The notes beneath the pieces were generated by a model that had not been told where the DNA came from, searched no databases, and saw only the letters and a list, made by a program, of their open reading frames with translations. Of a stretch of 20,536 bases of DNA, positions 1-6,858 are shown piece by piece. Numbering within the stretch: the stretch's first letter is position 1; each line of letters begins with the position of its first letter. The translations under genes and the position numbers were made by a program. Origin of the DNA: a virus. The stretch covers positions 1 to 20,536 of IMG/VR virus record IMGVR_UViG_3300035670_001457, one strand, 5' to 3'.

Positions 1-260
1 GTAAAACCCGTTGTGGTCACACTCTGCAACGGCGGGTAGGGCAAGCGCAGATAGTCTACACACGGGAACTGATTGTAGTATACGCGCAAAGTCTGAGGCA
101 TGAATCTTCTACTGGTTATCTCCTCCGCCTGCTGTCTCGCCGCCGTTATAAACCCCGACAATAAAGTATCTTCTAACGTAGAGGATACCCTAAGATGTGA
201 CCTTAATTCTGCTACGGTTACTGGCTCACCAGTTGCGGACGTTACAGTTATAACTTTCAT
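1..260 (-). CDS. Head-tail connector protein (phiE125 gp8 / gp6-like), 3' end cut off by window edge
   Basis: The gene begins at the ATG at 258-260, behind AAGGAG at about 266-271, and runs off the left edge, leaving 86 codons. The protein starts MKVITVTSATGEPVTVAEL, followed by a helical stretch and RRFMPQTLRVYY, then LRLPYPPLQSVT. This order, with an N-terminal L-rich helix pair and a later LPYPPLQSVT strand, is typical of the small head-completion (connector) proteins that sit under the portal in HK97-like siphoviruses. It is the last gene of the visible leftward head block, which fits. The C-terminal part is outside the window. Family assignment is from recognised sequence pattern; no search was run. 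Confidence 0.8.
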   Translation of the reverse strand, partial: MKVITVTSATGEPVTVAELRSHLRVSSTLEDTLLSGFITAARQQAEEITSRRFMPQTLRVYYNQFPCVDYLRLPYPPLQSVTTTGF

Positions 261-332
261 ATAACTCCTTAGAAAGGGCGATGTATAATTAGCTGTATAG
301 GGGCCACATACAATCTAAAAATACCCGCCCTT

Positions 333-668
333 TTATTCATTGGGTCTCCATACTATTTCAATGCCATACGTTCGAGTTGATGGGTTAGCATACGCAACAA
401 CAAGCTTATCATTCGAAGACGTAAACCTATGAGGCACCGTCGGTTGATATGCATACGTGTTTGTCGCAGTAGTTATGCTTTGCGTCTTAATTCTAGCGTT
501 ATAGATATTAGTTGACGAATACCCTGAATTTAAGGTTACGGTAAAATCTACCGCAGCAGTTGAAAAAGTAGATAAATTTAACCTAACTTCCTCTAAACAA
601 AACGCCCTGCCAGGTGAAAAGGTAGAATTTAAAGCGCTCGACCCTGTATATAGCTGTGAATAGCTCAT
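333..668 (-). CDS. Small beta-rich phage structural protein, unknown function
   Basis: 111 residues, start ATG preceded by GGGAG eight to twelve bases upstream; the start directly follows the stop codon of the previous gene. The sequence is rich in Ser, Thr, Asn and Tyr with alternating hydrophobic residues, predicting mostly beta strands, and it has one Cys and no visible catalytic motif. It ends in a short strand EIVWRPNE. Its position between capsid-associated genes and the connector suggests a virion or head-decoration role, but this is inference from place and composition only. I do not recognise the family. Confidence 0.65.
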   Translation of the reverse strand: MSYSQLYTGSSALNSTFSPGRAFCLEEVRLNLSTFSTAAVDFTVTLNSGYSSTNIYNARIKTQSITTATNTYAYQPTVPHRFTSSNDKLVVAYANPSTRTYGIEIVWRPNE

Positions 669-1439
669 TTATAGTGCTCCCATTTCTTTTATATGATTGA
701 ACCAACATCGGTCAACGTAATCATTGTCGGACCTTGCCCCAATCATTTGATTTTTCTGGTCCCTAATATGCTGCTCTTGTGCGCTGAGCTCCGCTACTCG
801 CTGATCTAATTCTGCCCGGCGTGCGTCCATCTTGATTTTGAACGTGCTGGCGTCTTCATACGGGTATAGAAAAAATGATTTTAGTAGGTCTGACTTATCT
901 GGTATAACAAGCTTACAACCAGCCCCCTCAGCATAGCCGCAAAAATATTCAACGCTCGGTCGCTCGAACGCATACTCACCGTCAGTTGCCATGTCTACCC
1001 CGAAGATAAAAATCTCCTTAAAACCCTCATAGATGGCTAACGCAATTTCCCATGAAATAGAATTAGTAAAATACCGTCTGAATTTCTTAAGTAGGATATC
1101 TTTTGGGAACTCTATAGACATAGGGACATCGTCGTTTTTGGCTTGCATGTAGATGGGAAACTGAGTTTGGGTCGCTAGCCATTCATGATGGCTATGGTCC
1201 CTTCCTACTGTTTGCTCGTATGACCGTTTAGTGTGTATCTGAAACCATCGCGTCACTTTATTTACTATTCGAGGGAATGTAATATACAACTGATTTAGCC
1301 CCCAAATCTCTAAATCTGGGTCGTCCCACATATGGATCACATCTCTCATAGAAGAAGGCGCGAAGCCCATAATTGCAACCTTGTTTCGCGTCCTGGGTAT
1401 CCCACCTTCCTGTAAAATCTCTGAACCTGTAACTATCAT
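669..1439 (-). CDS. Rossmann-type protein resembling DUF115 / GT42 sialyltransferase-like enzymes, in the head operon
   Basis: 256 residues, ATG start behind AGGGGC. The N-terminus has a Rossmann-like beginning (KVAIMGFAPSS, about residues 20-30) followed by PDLEIWGLNQLY and TRWFQIH. The middle has a helix-strand unit, SWEIALAIYEGFKEIFIFGVD, then MATDGEYAFERPSVEYFCGYAEG. This arrangement, with a small-residue loop, WGLN, and an IFGVDM...YAFE segment, resembles the MAF/DUF115 proteins and GT42 sialyltransferases, which use nucleotide-sugar-type ligands. Residues 200-256 form a charged, probably coiled-coil tail with repeated E, Q and R. Homologues of this pattern are known to me in phage structural clusters without a proven function. 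Enzyme activity is inference; it may instead be a non-catalytic virion protein. Confidence 0.6.
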   Translation of the reverse strand: MIVTGSEILQEGGIPRTRNKVAIMGFAPSSMRDVIHMWDDPDLEIWGLNQLYITFPRIVNKVTRWFQIHTKRSYEQTVGRDHSHHEWLATQTQFPIYMQAKNDDVPMSIEFPKDILLKKFRRYFTNSISWEIALAIYEGFKEIFIFGVDMATDGEYAFERPSVEYFCGYAEGAGCKLVIPDKSDLLKSFFLYPYEDASTFKIKMDARRAELDQRVAELSAQEQHIRDQKNQMIGARSDNDYVDRCWFNHIKEMGAL

Positions 1440-1460
1440 AATATGCCCCTTATACTATTA

Positions 1461-1898
1461 TTAGGTTGTGGCAGCCAGCGCTACCGTATGTTGAACGGTT
1501 GAATATCCATTGATAGCAGTCCACCATTGTGTCGTAGAACCGCCTGTTAAATTAATCCGCAGCCCTTTGTTACTAACTTTTGAAGTATTCGCTGTAACTG
1601 TAATAACACAATCTGCTCCAGCTGAAGAGTTGAAGAATATAGCCGTTGACCCGGTTTTCAATATGCCTTTTTTACCCGTTGTGGCTAAAAATATAACCGA
1701 TTTTTCGCACCCCTTTATAGGAGCAGATAAGGTAACAGGAAGAGTTGAGGCTATAATAGATACCCCGTAGTTAGCAACGGTCGCAGCCGCAGTGGACTTC
1801 AAAACATTTTCATTGACCAAGGATGTCCCAGTTGAAAAAACTAAACTAGTAGAATCTTGAGTCCTATATATTTTAGCATTATATGATGCATCCGCCAT
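1461..1898 (-). CDS. Small capsid-associated protein of unknown function (beta-rich)
   Basis: 145 residues; ATG start with AGGAGGG seven to eight bases upstream. The protein is Ala/Thr/Ser-rich with alternating hydrophobic positions (for example VNENVLKSTAAATVANYGVS and a C-terminal TTQWWTAINGYSTVQ), suggesting an all-beta fold. No signal peptide or membrane segment is apparent. It lies two genes downstream of the major capsid protein and 14 bases after the preceding gene, in the same leftward transcription unit. The composition and place fit a head decoration or minor virion protein, but I do not recognise a family. Confidence 0.6.
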   Translation of the reverse strand: MADASYNAKIYRTQDSTSLVFSTGTSLVNENVLKSTAAATVANYGVSIIASTLPVTLSAPIKGCEKSVIFLATTGKKGILKTGSTAIFFNSSAGADCVITVTANTSKVSNKGLRINLTGGSTTQWWTAINGYSTVQHTVALAATT

Positions 1899-1913
1899 TG
1901 TTAAGCCCTCCTA

Positions 1914-2384
1914 TTATGCGGTTGTAGGACTTGCAACAACAGTCGATCCAGCAACAGTAGTAGAATTTTGAAGCGCACTTGACCCAGGGCGTCTTGCACC
2001 ATATTGGATTGCCAAAATAGCATCCGTATAGCTAGCCACACTTGAACCTTTAAGGCATGCTTTCAAATATCGATCCGTTGGTTTATATACATCCACCATA
2101 AGCAATCGTTTATTAACACCAGCGGCCAGCCCTGAAGAACTCGCAGCGTGCCCAACGTATCGGTTATATGTTCCAGCGGCAGCGCTCGAACCCTTAACGT
2201 ATAACTGGGCTTTGGTGTTGCCTGCTGTGGACCCTGTAGTAGCAGCTAATAGAGTTGACCCCACAGCAATAAATAAGCACCCTTCAAAACCAGCCATATC
2301 TACCGCTTTTGACAGCCCGGTAGCCGCTGCAACTACTCTAGCGGTGGTCGCTTTTATTACGTTAATATTTTTAAGTAAATTCAT
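1914..2384 (-). CDS. Probable capsid decoration or minor head protein
   Basis: 156 residues; ATG start behind AAGGAGACATTAAC. The order of segments is an N-terminal IKATTARVVAAATG, a FEGCLFIAVGS strand, LLMVDVYKPTDRYLKACLK, and a C-terminal AILAIQYGARRPGSS followed by VAGSTVVASPTTA. The VDVYKPTDRYLK...AIQYGARR pattern is one I associate with small proteins encoded immediately after HK97-fold capsid genes in siphoviruses. It is encoded 15 bases after the capsid gene. Roles suggested for such proteins are capsid cementing or decoration; that is inference here. Confidence 0.6.
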   Translation of the reverse strand: MNLLKNINVIKATTARVVAAATGLSKAVDMAGFEGCLFIAVGSTLLAATTGSTAGNTKAQLYVKGSSAAAGTYNRYVGHAASSSGLAAGVNKRLLMVDVYKPTDRYLKACLKGSSVASYTDAILAIQYGARRPGSSALQNSTTVAGSTVVASPTTA

Positions 2385-2399
2385 GTTAATGTCTCCTTA

Positions 2400-3644
2400 T
2401 TATGCTAATTTTACTCTTACAAAAGCTTCGGACACTGTAGGCATGCCATCAGTTTCTTTACGCCCAATATAACCCGTTTGGTTAGTTTCACTATATAACT
2501 CTGATACTACTTGGATGCTAAAATCCATAGAGTCAACAACCCAATAATATGTCCAATCACACAACGCCCCTACATATAGGCCGGTTGTAAATGTAGATGG
2601 GCAATACTCTGACTCATCGTAAGGCAGATCCAAGATAGTATCTGGAGCACCAGATGAAATGCCAGGGCGCCATAAATAATTACCTTCACCGTCTTTTAAT
2701 TTTCTAATCATTTTAAGGGCGTCTCTGTGGAATATCCAGCGGCAGCCTTTACGATATTGTGCTTTCAAAGCATATTTCACGTTAATTAAGTTATCTGCTT
2801 TAATAGCGGTTATAGTATTACCGTCTGATACGTCTCTATCTGTGTTGATGCCCTGGGCGGATGCAGTAAATACACCAAGAGGCTGGTTGGTCCCAGTACC
2901 ATTCAAAAATGCATTTTCTTCCACCACACCAAACTTATAAGCTAATCTGTCCCTAACCAATGCCTCTACATCCATGGTAGCCACTCTAAGTAGCCGATTA
3001 GATACCTTAATGCGCCGCGCTAACGGGTGAGGGGTTAACGACCGTTTATCGAAGTCCATTGTGCTGTCCAGTGCACCGGTACCTAGCTCAGATGTCCAAG
3101 TCGGGTCACCAGGGTCATTATCAAGAGCAGCCGCACCTAAAGAGGCCGCACGCTCTACCATGATCTTGGTAGCATATTGACGCACAAATACCATATTATC
3201 AAGCTTTTGGATAAGTTGATTTGTGAACTGCTCTGGTGCCACTAAAAAGCCACCTGCGGTATCTTTGTCCGCTTGCAATGCACGTTGCTCCTCTAACCCA
3301 AAACCATTGCGCCCGTGCAACAAGTAGCGTCTAAACATCTCGGTTTGGTCGTTTCGAACTTCTTCCTTTACCGCTACATTCTCTGGATCAACAAGCATAG
3401 GCTTAAAATACGATTCGTTGGCACGCTTAGCGTTTTTCTCCACTGCTTTGGCTCTTTGCTCCGCTTTCTCCGCTTTTGACCGCTCCTCATTAATCTGGGC
3501 GTCTATCTTTGCAAAATCCGACTCCATAACGTCCCAGCTCACCTGCTCCTCTGCTGTGAAGTCTCTGCCCTCGGCAGCCGCCTTATCATTAAGCTGTCGT
3601 TGCTCGGCTACAATTTTATTCCGTTTTTCAAATAACTCTTTCAT
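2400..3644 (-). CDS. Major capsid protein, HK97 fold
   Basis: 414 residues. The first about 75 residues are a charged coiled-coil (KIVAEQRQLNDKAAAEGRDF, then KAEKAEQRAKAVEK), matching the scaffolding delta domain that the prohead protease removes. The rest has the HK97 capsid pattern: TAGGFLVAPEQFTNQLIQKL, a VRQYATKIMVE strand, GTGTNQPLGVF in the E-loop/P-domain region, YRKGCRWIFHRDALKMIRKL, and DLPYDESEYCPS. The ATG lies directly after the stop of the protease gene, with GGGAG about nine bases upstream inside that gene. The adjacent order protease then capsid is the standard HK97-type assembly pair. Length is normal for the family including its delta domain. Confidence 0.96.
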   Translation of the reverse strand: MKELFEKRNKIVAEQRQLNDKAAAEGRDFTAEEQVSWDVMESDFAKIDAQINEERSKAEKAEQRAKAVEKNAKRANESYFKPMLVDPENVAVKEEVRNDQTEMFRRYLLHGRNGFGLEEQRALQADKDTAGGFLVAPEQFTNQLIQKLDNMVFVRQYATKIMVERAASLGAAALDNDPGDPTWTSELGTGALDSTMDFDKRSLTPHPLARRIKVSNRLLRVATMDVEALVRDRLAYKFGVVEENAFLNGTGTNQPLGVFTASAQGINTDRDVSDGNTITAIKADNLINVKYALKAQYRKGCRWIFHRDALKMIRKLKDGEGNYLWRPGISSGAPDTILDLPYDESEYCPSTFTTGLYVGALCDWTYYWVVDSMDFSIQVVSELYSETNQTGYIGRKETDGMPTVSEAFVRVKLA

Positions 3645-4550
3645 TTACACGATCTCCCTTAAGTTTAACATTTTTGACCTGATCATTGCTTTTCTAATAT
3701 AGTATGATTGCCGACTTGTATACCCGCGAACTGTCGCATATGTTCCTTCATACGCTGGAACCGTAACAACTGATACGTCATGCAATCTACTAACTCTATG
3801 GATAGTTCTAACTAAACCTAACTCACTACGGCTCCACGAATCGCCATTTGACGTAACCGTAAACCCAAACGACATTTGGTTGACGTCCCCCCTTTGCATA
3901 CTAATCTTTAAGTCGTTTGCCCATGTAGTATCGGGGATGTCTATATCTACGCTTAGCCCAACCTCATCTTCACCTAGTCGTAAGGTTCCGGCGGATACCC
4001 TACCTAGAACGTAGTTTCTATCGTGGTTATAAAACGCTCTCACGTCATCATTCAATGCTTCTCTAAAAGCGTTTGGGTCAATCTTTTCTACGAACCCCCC
4101 AAGGTCTCTAGAATATGAATTGAATACGGCTGCATGCCCTGTAATCCTGTTCTCCTCCACATTAAGCCGCTTAGTAGTATCATACAGCCCACTATATCTA
4201 GATTCGTATTTACCTGCATCGCTCTTGACCTCTGGCAACAAGTCTAGCAAACGCCCAGCAGCCTCAAATATATTGCTATCACCCGTTTGACCTGCTCGCT
4301 GACGAATTGCGACAATACCGCCTCTATACACTTTGCCATCTTTTCCAAAAGGGTATTTATAATACTCTTTTGTATTCTCAGACTTAGAACTATCAAATGC
4401 CAAATGAAACTTACTATAAGTTGCCCAATCACTATCCCCAAGAATTGAGTTGCCATCATCTGCTGAAAACCCCCATGCTGACGTTAAATCAACTTTGCCC
4501 GCCCGTATCAACAAAACCGCATTCTCATACCCTGCTGTGTTTACCTGCAT
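3645..4550 (-). CDS. HK97-family prohead protease (peptidase S78) with an N-terminal extra domain
   Basis: 301 residues from the ATG at 4550, chosen because GGAGG sits five bases upstream; a longer reading from a GTG at 4610 would run through a hairpin and lacks a good ribosome site. Residues 1-110 form an extra domain (AVLLIRAGKVDLTSAWGFSA, later KYPFGKDGKVYRGGIVAIRQ) not needed for catalysis. Residues about 125-280 are the S78 protease: RITGHAAVFN, VEKIDPNAFREAL, the histidine loop YNHDRNYVLGRVSAGTLRL (His176) and the serine motif NQMSFGF (Ser227). It processes the delta domain of the capsid protein encoded next. The usual upstream portal and terminase genes are absent at this place. Confidence 0.93.
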   Translation of the reverse strand: MQVNTAGYENAVLLIRAGKVDLTSAWGFSADDGNSILGDSDWATYSKFHLAFDSSKSENTKEYYKYPFGKDGKVYRGGIVAIRQRAGQTGDSNIFEAAGRLLDLLPEVKSDAGKYESRYSGLYDTTKRLNVEENRITGHAAVFNSYSRDLGGFVEKIDPNAFREALNDDVRAFYNHDRNYVLGRVSAGTLRLGEDEVGLSVDIDIPDTTWANDLKISMQRGDVNQMSFGFTVTSNGDSWSRSELGLVRTIHRVSRLHDVSVVTVPAYEGTYATVRGYTSRQSYYIRKAMIRSKMLNLREIV

Positions 4551-4554
4551 AAAG

Positions 4555-4560
4555 CCTCCA
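4555..4560 (-). promoter_or_regulatory. Ribosome binding site that sets the protease start
   Basis: GGAGG on the minus strand, followed by five bases and ATG at 4550. It decides for the 301-residue reading of the protease over the 321-residue reading from a GTG. Confidence 0.75.
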
Positions 4561-4561
4561 A

Positions 4562-4600
4562 ATAAAAAATGCGCACCACACCTTACGGCATGGGCGCATT
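4562..4600 (-). terminator. Strong hairpin plus U-run in the leader of the head operon (terminator or attenuator)
   Basis: On the minus strand two 7-bp arms stack: AATGCGC with GCGCATT, a one-base bulge, then CCATGCC with GGTGTGG (two G-U pairs), closed by a GTAA tetraloop of the GNRA type. A T-rich run (TTTTTTATTT) follows directly. This has the shape of an intrinsic terminator for leftward transcripts, yet it ends only a few bases before the protease ribosome site. It may act as an attenuator, an RNA processing site, or a target of antitermination. Confidence 0.6.
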
Positions 4601-4624
4601 GGTATAGCACTCCCTTAATATATT

Positions 4625-4655
4625 ATCATATACCTGAATATTGTCTAAATATCAA
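4625..4655 (-). promoter_or_regulatory. Possible promoter for the head operon
   Basis: Minus strand TTGATA (4655-4650, five of six to consensus) and TATGAT (4630-4625, five of six) with a 19-base spacer, or TATATG with a 17-base spacer. It lies between the terminator closing the replication operon and the protease leader hairpin, where a late promoter would be expected. The AT-rich background makes chance matches likely. Confidence 0.3.
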
Positions 4656-4660
4656 TAACT

Positions 4661-4682
4661 AAAACGCCCCGAAGGGCGTTTT
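4661..4682 (-). terminator. Intrinsic terminator closing the leftward replication operon
   Basis: Perfect 9-bp inverted repeat, AAAACGCCC and GGGCGTTTT, around a TTCG loop when read on the minus strand, giving the very stable C(UUCG)G tetraloop. The arm itself supplies the U-run. It lies 38 bases after the stop codon of the last HTH gene. The flanking A/T arms mean it could also stop rightward transcripts. Confidence 0.85.
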
Positions 4683-4720
4683 AGAGGAGGGTAGAATTTA
4701 TGGAGAAGATATAGATAGTC

Positions 4721-5176
4721 TTACCGCAATTTCAACTTGGTGTCAAGTTTTTTTACGTAGTTAGTAGTAACCCCAACCTCCTTGGCAACGTCTGCCAAAC
4801 TTACACCATCTTTTAATCGTTGCCGTATTACATCCTTCTTCCATACCTGCATATGCCCTAAAGACTTTCTAATAATAATAACATACTCGTAGCTACACCC
4901 TACAACATCCGCTACCGCCCTCGGTGTCAGCCCCTTATCTAGTAGATCCGTAATTCGTTTATGCTTAATAGTAGGGCTACGCCACCCTTTAGACTTGCGA
5001 TCAATACCTAGCTTAACCATATGATACTTAAACGTTCCAGCAGAGCAAAACACCGCCTCCCCTGCTTTTTCTAGCGTTCCGTAGCGTTCGTATATAGCAG
5101 TAAAAAAAGCAGGCGCCTCCGCAAATCCCGTTCCGTGCCTTCTATTATAAGACGCAATTACCTGGCTATAATCCAT
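4721..5176 (-). CDS. Multi-HTH DNA-binding protein (paralogue D), unknown role
   Basis: 151 residues, ATG start; the first 11 bases overlap the thyX end. Three helix-turn-helix-like units can be seen: an N-terminal one (HGTGFAEAPAFFTAIYERYG then KAGEAVFCSAGTFKYHMVKL), a second at about residues 80-105 (LTPRAVADVVGCSYEYVIII) and a third at about 122-148 (GVSLADVAKEVGVTTNYVKKL). The second and third have the resolvase/homeodomain-like pattern. The N-terminal unit matches that of the protein at 5689-6258, which also has the same three-unit plan. No catalytic motif is visible. A regulator or DNA-organising protein is the natural reading; binding sites are unknown. Confidence 0.75.
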   Translation of the reverse strand: MDYSQVIASYNRRHGTGFAEAPAFFTAIYERYGTLEKAGEAVFCSAGTFKYHMVKLGIDRKSKGWRSPTIKHKRITDLLDKGLTPRAVADVVGCSYEYVIIIRKSLGHMQVWKKDVIRQRLKDGVSLADVAKEVGVTTNYVKKLDTKLKLR

Positions 5177-5780
5177 AGACTTCAGGTAGGTCAGACCTGA
5201 ACCCCTCCTGTATGCTGCGCATTAGCGCCCGCATCTGCGGGTGCGCCCGCTCGGACGTTCGCAAAGAAAATATATGCAGCCACTCCCTTAGATTGGCTGT
5301 CATAACCAACTCCGTTTTAAGCGAATTGGGCAAAACCTCTCTCGCCTGCTCCGGACGCCACCCGCAATCTAACAAGTATCTATAGTCATACTCCGCCGAC
5401 TGGCACGACTTTAGGAACCTGTTCTGTGCCATTATTGTGTACTCGCTATCATCACAATCCCACCACACGGGCCTTATGAATTCCATGTCTTTTCGACCGT
5501 AGTTGCAATACCTAGAACTCTCTTGAGCTACCGAGCAAAGACGATGGCGCACCAGTTCTAAACTTACCCCACGATTCGTTACTACGCGGACCGATGCTAT
5601 AACGTGTTCTATAATGGCATGGTGCCCGTTGCCCACAATCATCTGGATAAACTTCTTGTCCGTCCCGCTCCCTATTTTATTTTCTGACTTATAGCATGTC
5701 CGTCCAATACGTTCTAGTATCTTTAACGTGTCTGGCGGAAACTTTTGCTCCCACTCCCAGTGCTGCTCTATAATTTGCAT
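5166..5780 (-). CDS. thyX: FAD-dependent thymidylate synthase ThyX
   Basis: 204 residues. ThyX makes dTMP from dUMP with methylene-tetrahydrofolate, FAD and NADPH, without needing a separate dihydrofolate reductase. The ThyX motif RHRxxSx4SxR is present as RHRLCSVAQESSR at residues 78-90, preceded by HHAIIEHVIASVRVVTNRG (the conserved H-E-H region) and followed by NYG. The C-terminal LPNSLKTELVMTANLREWLHF-like segment and the RTSERAHPQMRAL segment also match the family. Length is in the usual 200-250 range. The ATG is set by AGGAGGTG seven bases upstream. This start lies 92 bases inside the preceding HTH gene, an unusually long overlap. Confidence 0.96.
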   Translation of the reverse strand: MQIIEQHWEWEQKFPPDTLKILERIGRTCYKSENKIGSGTDKKFIQMIVGNGHHAIIEHVIASVRVVTNRGVSLELVRHRLCSVAQESSRYCNYGRKDMEFIRPVWWDCDDSEYTIMAQNRFLKSCQSAEYDYRYLLDCGWRPEQAREVLPNSLKTELVMTANLREWLHIFSLRTSERAHPQMRALMRSIQEGFRSDLPEVYGL

Positions 5781-6258
5781 GCTTTCGCACCTCCTGTTTT
5801 AAAACCACTTTGACATACGATACGCGGGCGCCTACCCGGCTGGCTACCTCCGACAGAGATACTTCGTTCTCATGTTTTACAATATCTAGCACCATTTGGC
5901 GTTTGGTTACTACGGGTCGCTTACGAAATCTTCGCCGAATTACCCCAACATAGTTAACCACACACTTTACCCGACTTGCAACCTCCCTGTTTGTATATTC
6001 CGGATGTGCGTCTAGCACCTCTAATATGCTGTGCTTTACACGGCTTCGACTTTCCCTATCACCGCCGCGCGGCTGTATCACAATGCCATACGCCTTAAGT
6101 TGGGTCAACACCGTATTCGCGTTGCTATTCAGGTCCACCGCCATCCGCCATGCCGCTTTATGCTTGCGGTATAAATCCCTGAAAATCTCCGCGTTATCGC
6201 CATAATTCGTTCCATTAGCCTTATTATAAAATTGTATGTTACGCTCCCATTTAGTCAT
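5689..6258 (-). CDS. Multi-HTH DNA-binding protein (paralogue C), unknown role
   Basis: 189 residues from the ATG at 6258 (MTKWERN); a longer ORF beginning at 6312 lies inside the Dam-type methyltransferase gene and was not used. Three HTH-like units: residues about 18-60 (NGTNYGDNAEIFRDLYRKH, then NANTVLTQLKAYGI followed by PRGG), about 85-115 (YTNREVASRVKCVVNYVGVI) and about 132-155 (VSLSEVASRVGARVSYVKVV). The last two are clear duplicates of each other. The protein overlaps the methyltransferase by 8 bases and runs 92 bases into thyX in another frame; the C-terminal about 30 residues come from that overlap and look less like a fold. Probable regulator. Confidence 0.72.
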   Translation of the reverse strand: MTKWERNIQFYNKANGTNYGDNAEIFRDLYRKHKAAWRMAVDLNSNANTVLTQLKAYGIVIQPRGGDRESRSRVKHSILEVLDAHPEYTNREVASRVKCVVNYVGVIRRRFRKRPVVTKRQMVLDIVKHENEVSLSEVASRVGARVSYVKVVLKQEVRKHANYRAALGVGAKVSARHVKDTRTYWTDML

Positions 6259-6658
6259 TTTGAAACACCACCACCATAGAAGGAAACGGAGCCGGGTTAG
6301 CCGCCCCAGCAAACGTAAGCCTGCCTTTTAGAAACTTAAGCGGCCTATGTAGACAAAACTTATGAAACCATACCGTATCCGTCCTTGCAGGCAGCAAGGC
6401 GACCGTTAATGCTATCTCTTCACTGGCTTTCTTAACCCACCTACCCACCTCTCGCCCATACGGAGGGTTCATAAATACCCGCTCCCCCGCCCAACTCTTA
6501 GACAGCCCGTCATCCTGCTTGGTATAATATCGGGCGCACTTATGGTTGTCAGCAGACGCGCAGGCGTCTATCGTAAACCCATACTGCGCATTAAGACTAT
6601 CATACAACGCCTGCGGTGTTGACCACTCATAGGACTTTGATGAGAAATGAATACTCAT
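6251..6658 (-). CDS. Phage DNA N6-adenine methyltransferase (Dam family, PF05869 type)
   Basis: 135 residues; ATG start with AGGAGGTAAGT upstream. The protein has the phage Dam pattern: EWSTPQALYDSL at the start, FTIDACASADNHKCARYYT (residues 28-46), DDGLSKSW (49-56) and the catalytic VFMNPPYGREVGRWVKKA with NPPY at residues 64-67, then a strand TVALLPARTDTVWFH and a C-terminal RLTFAGAANPAPFPSMVVVF. The enzyme would methylate adenine in phage DNA, for example to escape restriction. It is shorter than many family members (about 150-180 residues) but all core motifs are present. Sequence specificity cannot be read from the sequence. Confidence 0.92.
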   Translation of the reverse strand: MSIHFSSKSYEWSTPQALYDSLNAQYGFTIDACASADNHKCARYYTKQDDGLSKSWAGERVFMNPPYGREVGRWVKKASEEIALTVALLPARTDTVWFHKFCLHRPLKFLKGRLTFAGAANPAPFPSMVVVFQND

Positions 6659-6667
6659 ACTTACCTC

Positions 6668-6850
6668 CTACAACATATAAAATTGCTTTCTCAGCACCTT
6701 GGCTAATTTCGCCATAAATGCTATTTCTCTATCCTCGAGAACCATCCTATCTGTTCCCGCCGTTTGTTTCAACACTTCGGATAGCCTCGCGGTATATCTA
6801 TACATATACATACCCACCTTGTCTATCTCGTCCCGTAATTCTGAATTCAT
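6668..6850 (-). CDS. Small helical protein, unknown function
   Basis: 60 residues; ATG start with GGAGGGG four bases upstream, and the gene is placed between the clamp and methyltransferase genes with gaps of 8 and 9 bases, all of which support it as real. The sequence is mostly helical and charged (RDEIDKVGMYMYRYTARLSE and LEDREIAFMAKLAKVLRKQF). There are no cysteines, no membrane segment and no recognised motif. Confidence 0.65.
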   Translation of the reverse strand: MNSELRDEIDKVGMYMYRYTARLSEVLKQTAGTDRMVLEDREIAFMAKLAKVLRKQFYML

Positions 6851-6858
6851 TTCCCCTC

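Noticed and set aside
261-332. Inverted repeat AAAGGGCG (273-280) and CGCCCTTT (326-333)
   Set aside because: Loop of 45 bases and no T-run at the end; too weak to call a terminator.
4683-4721. Plus-strand AGGAGGG followed by an ATG downstream of the terminator
   Set aside because: The frame closes after four codons; coincidence.
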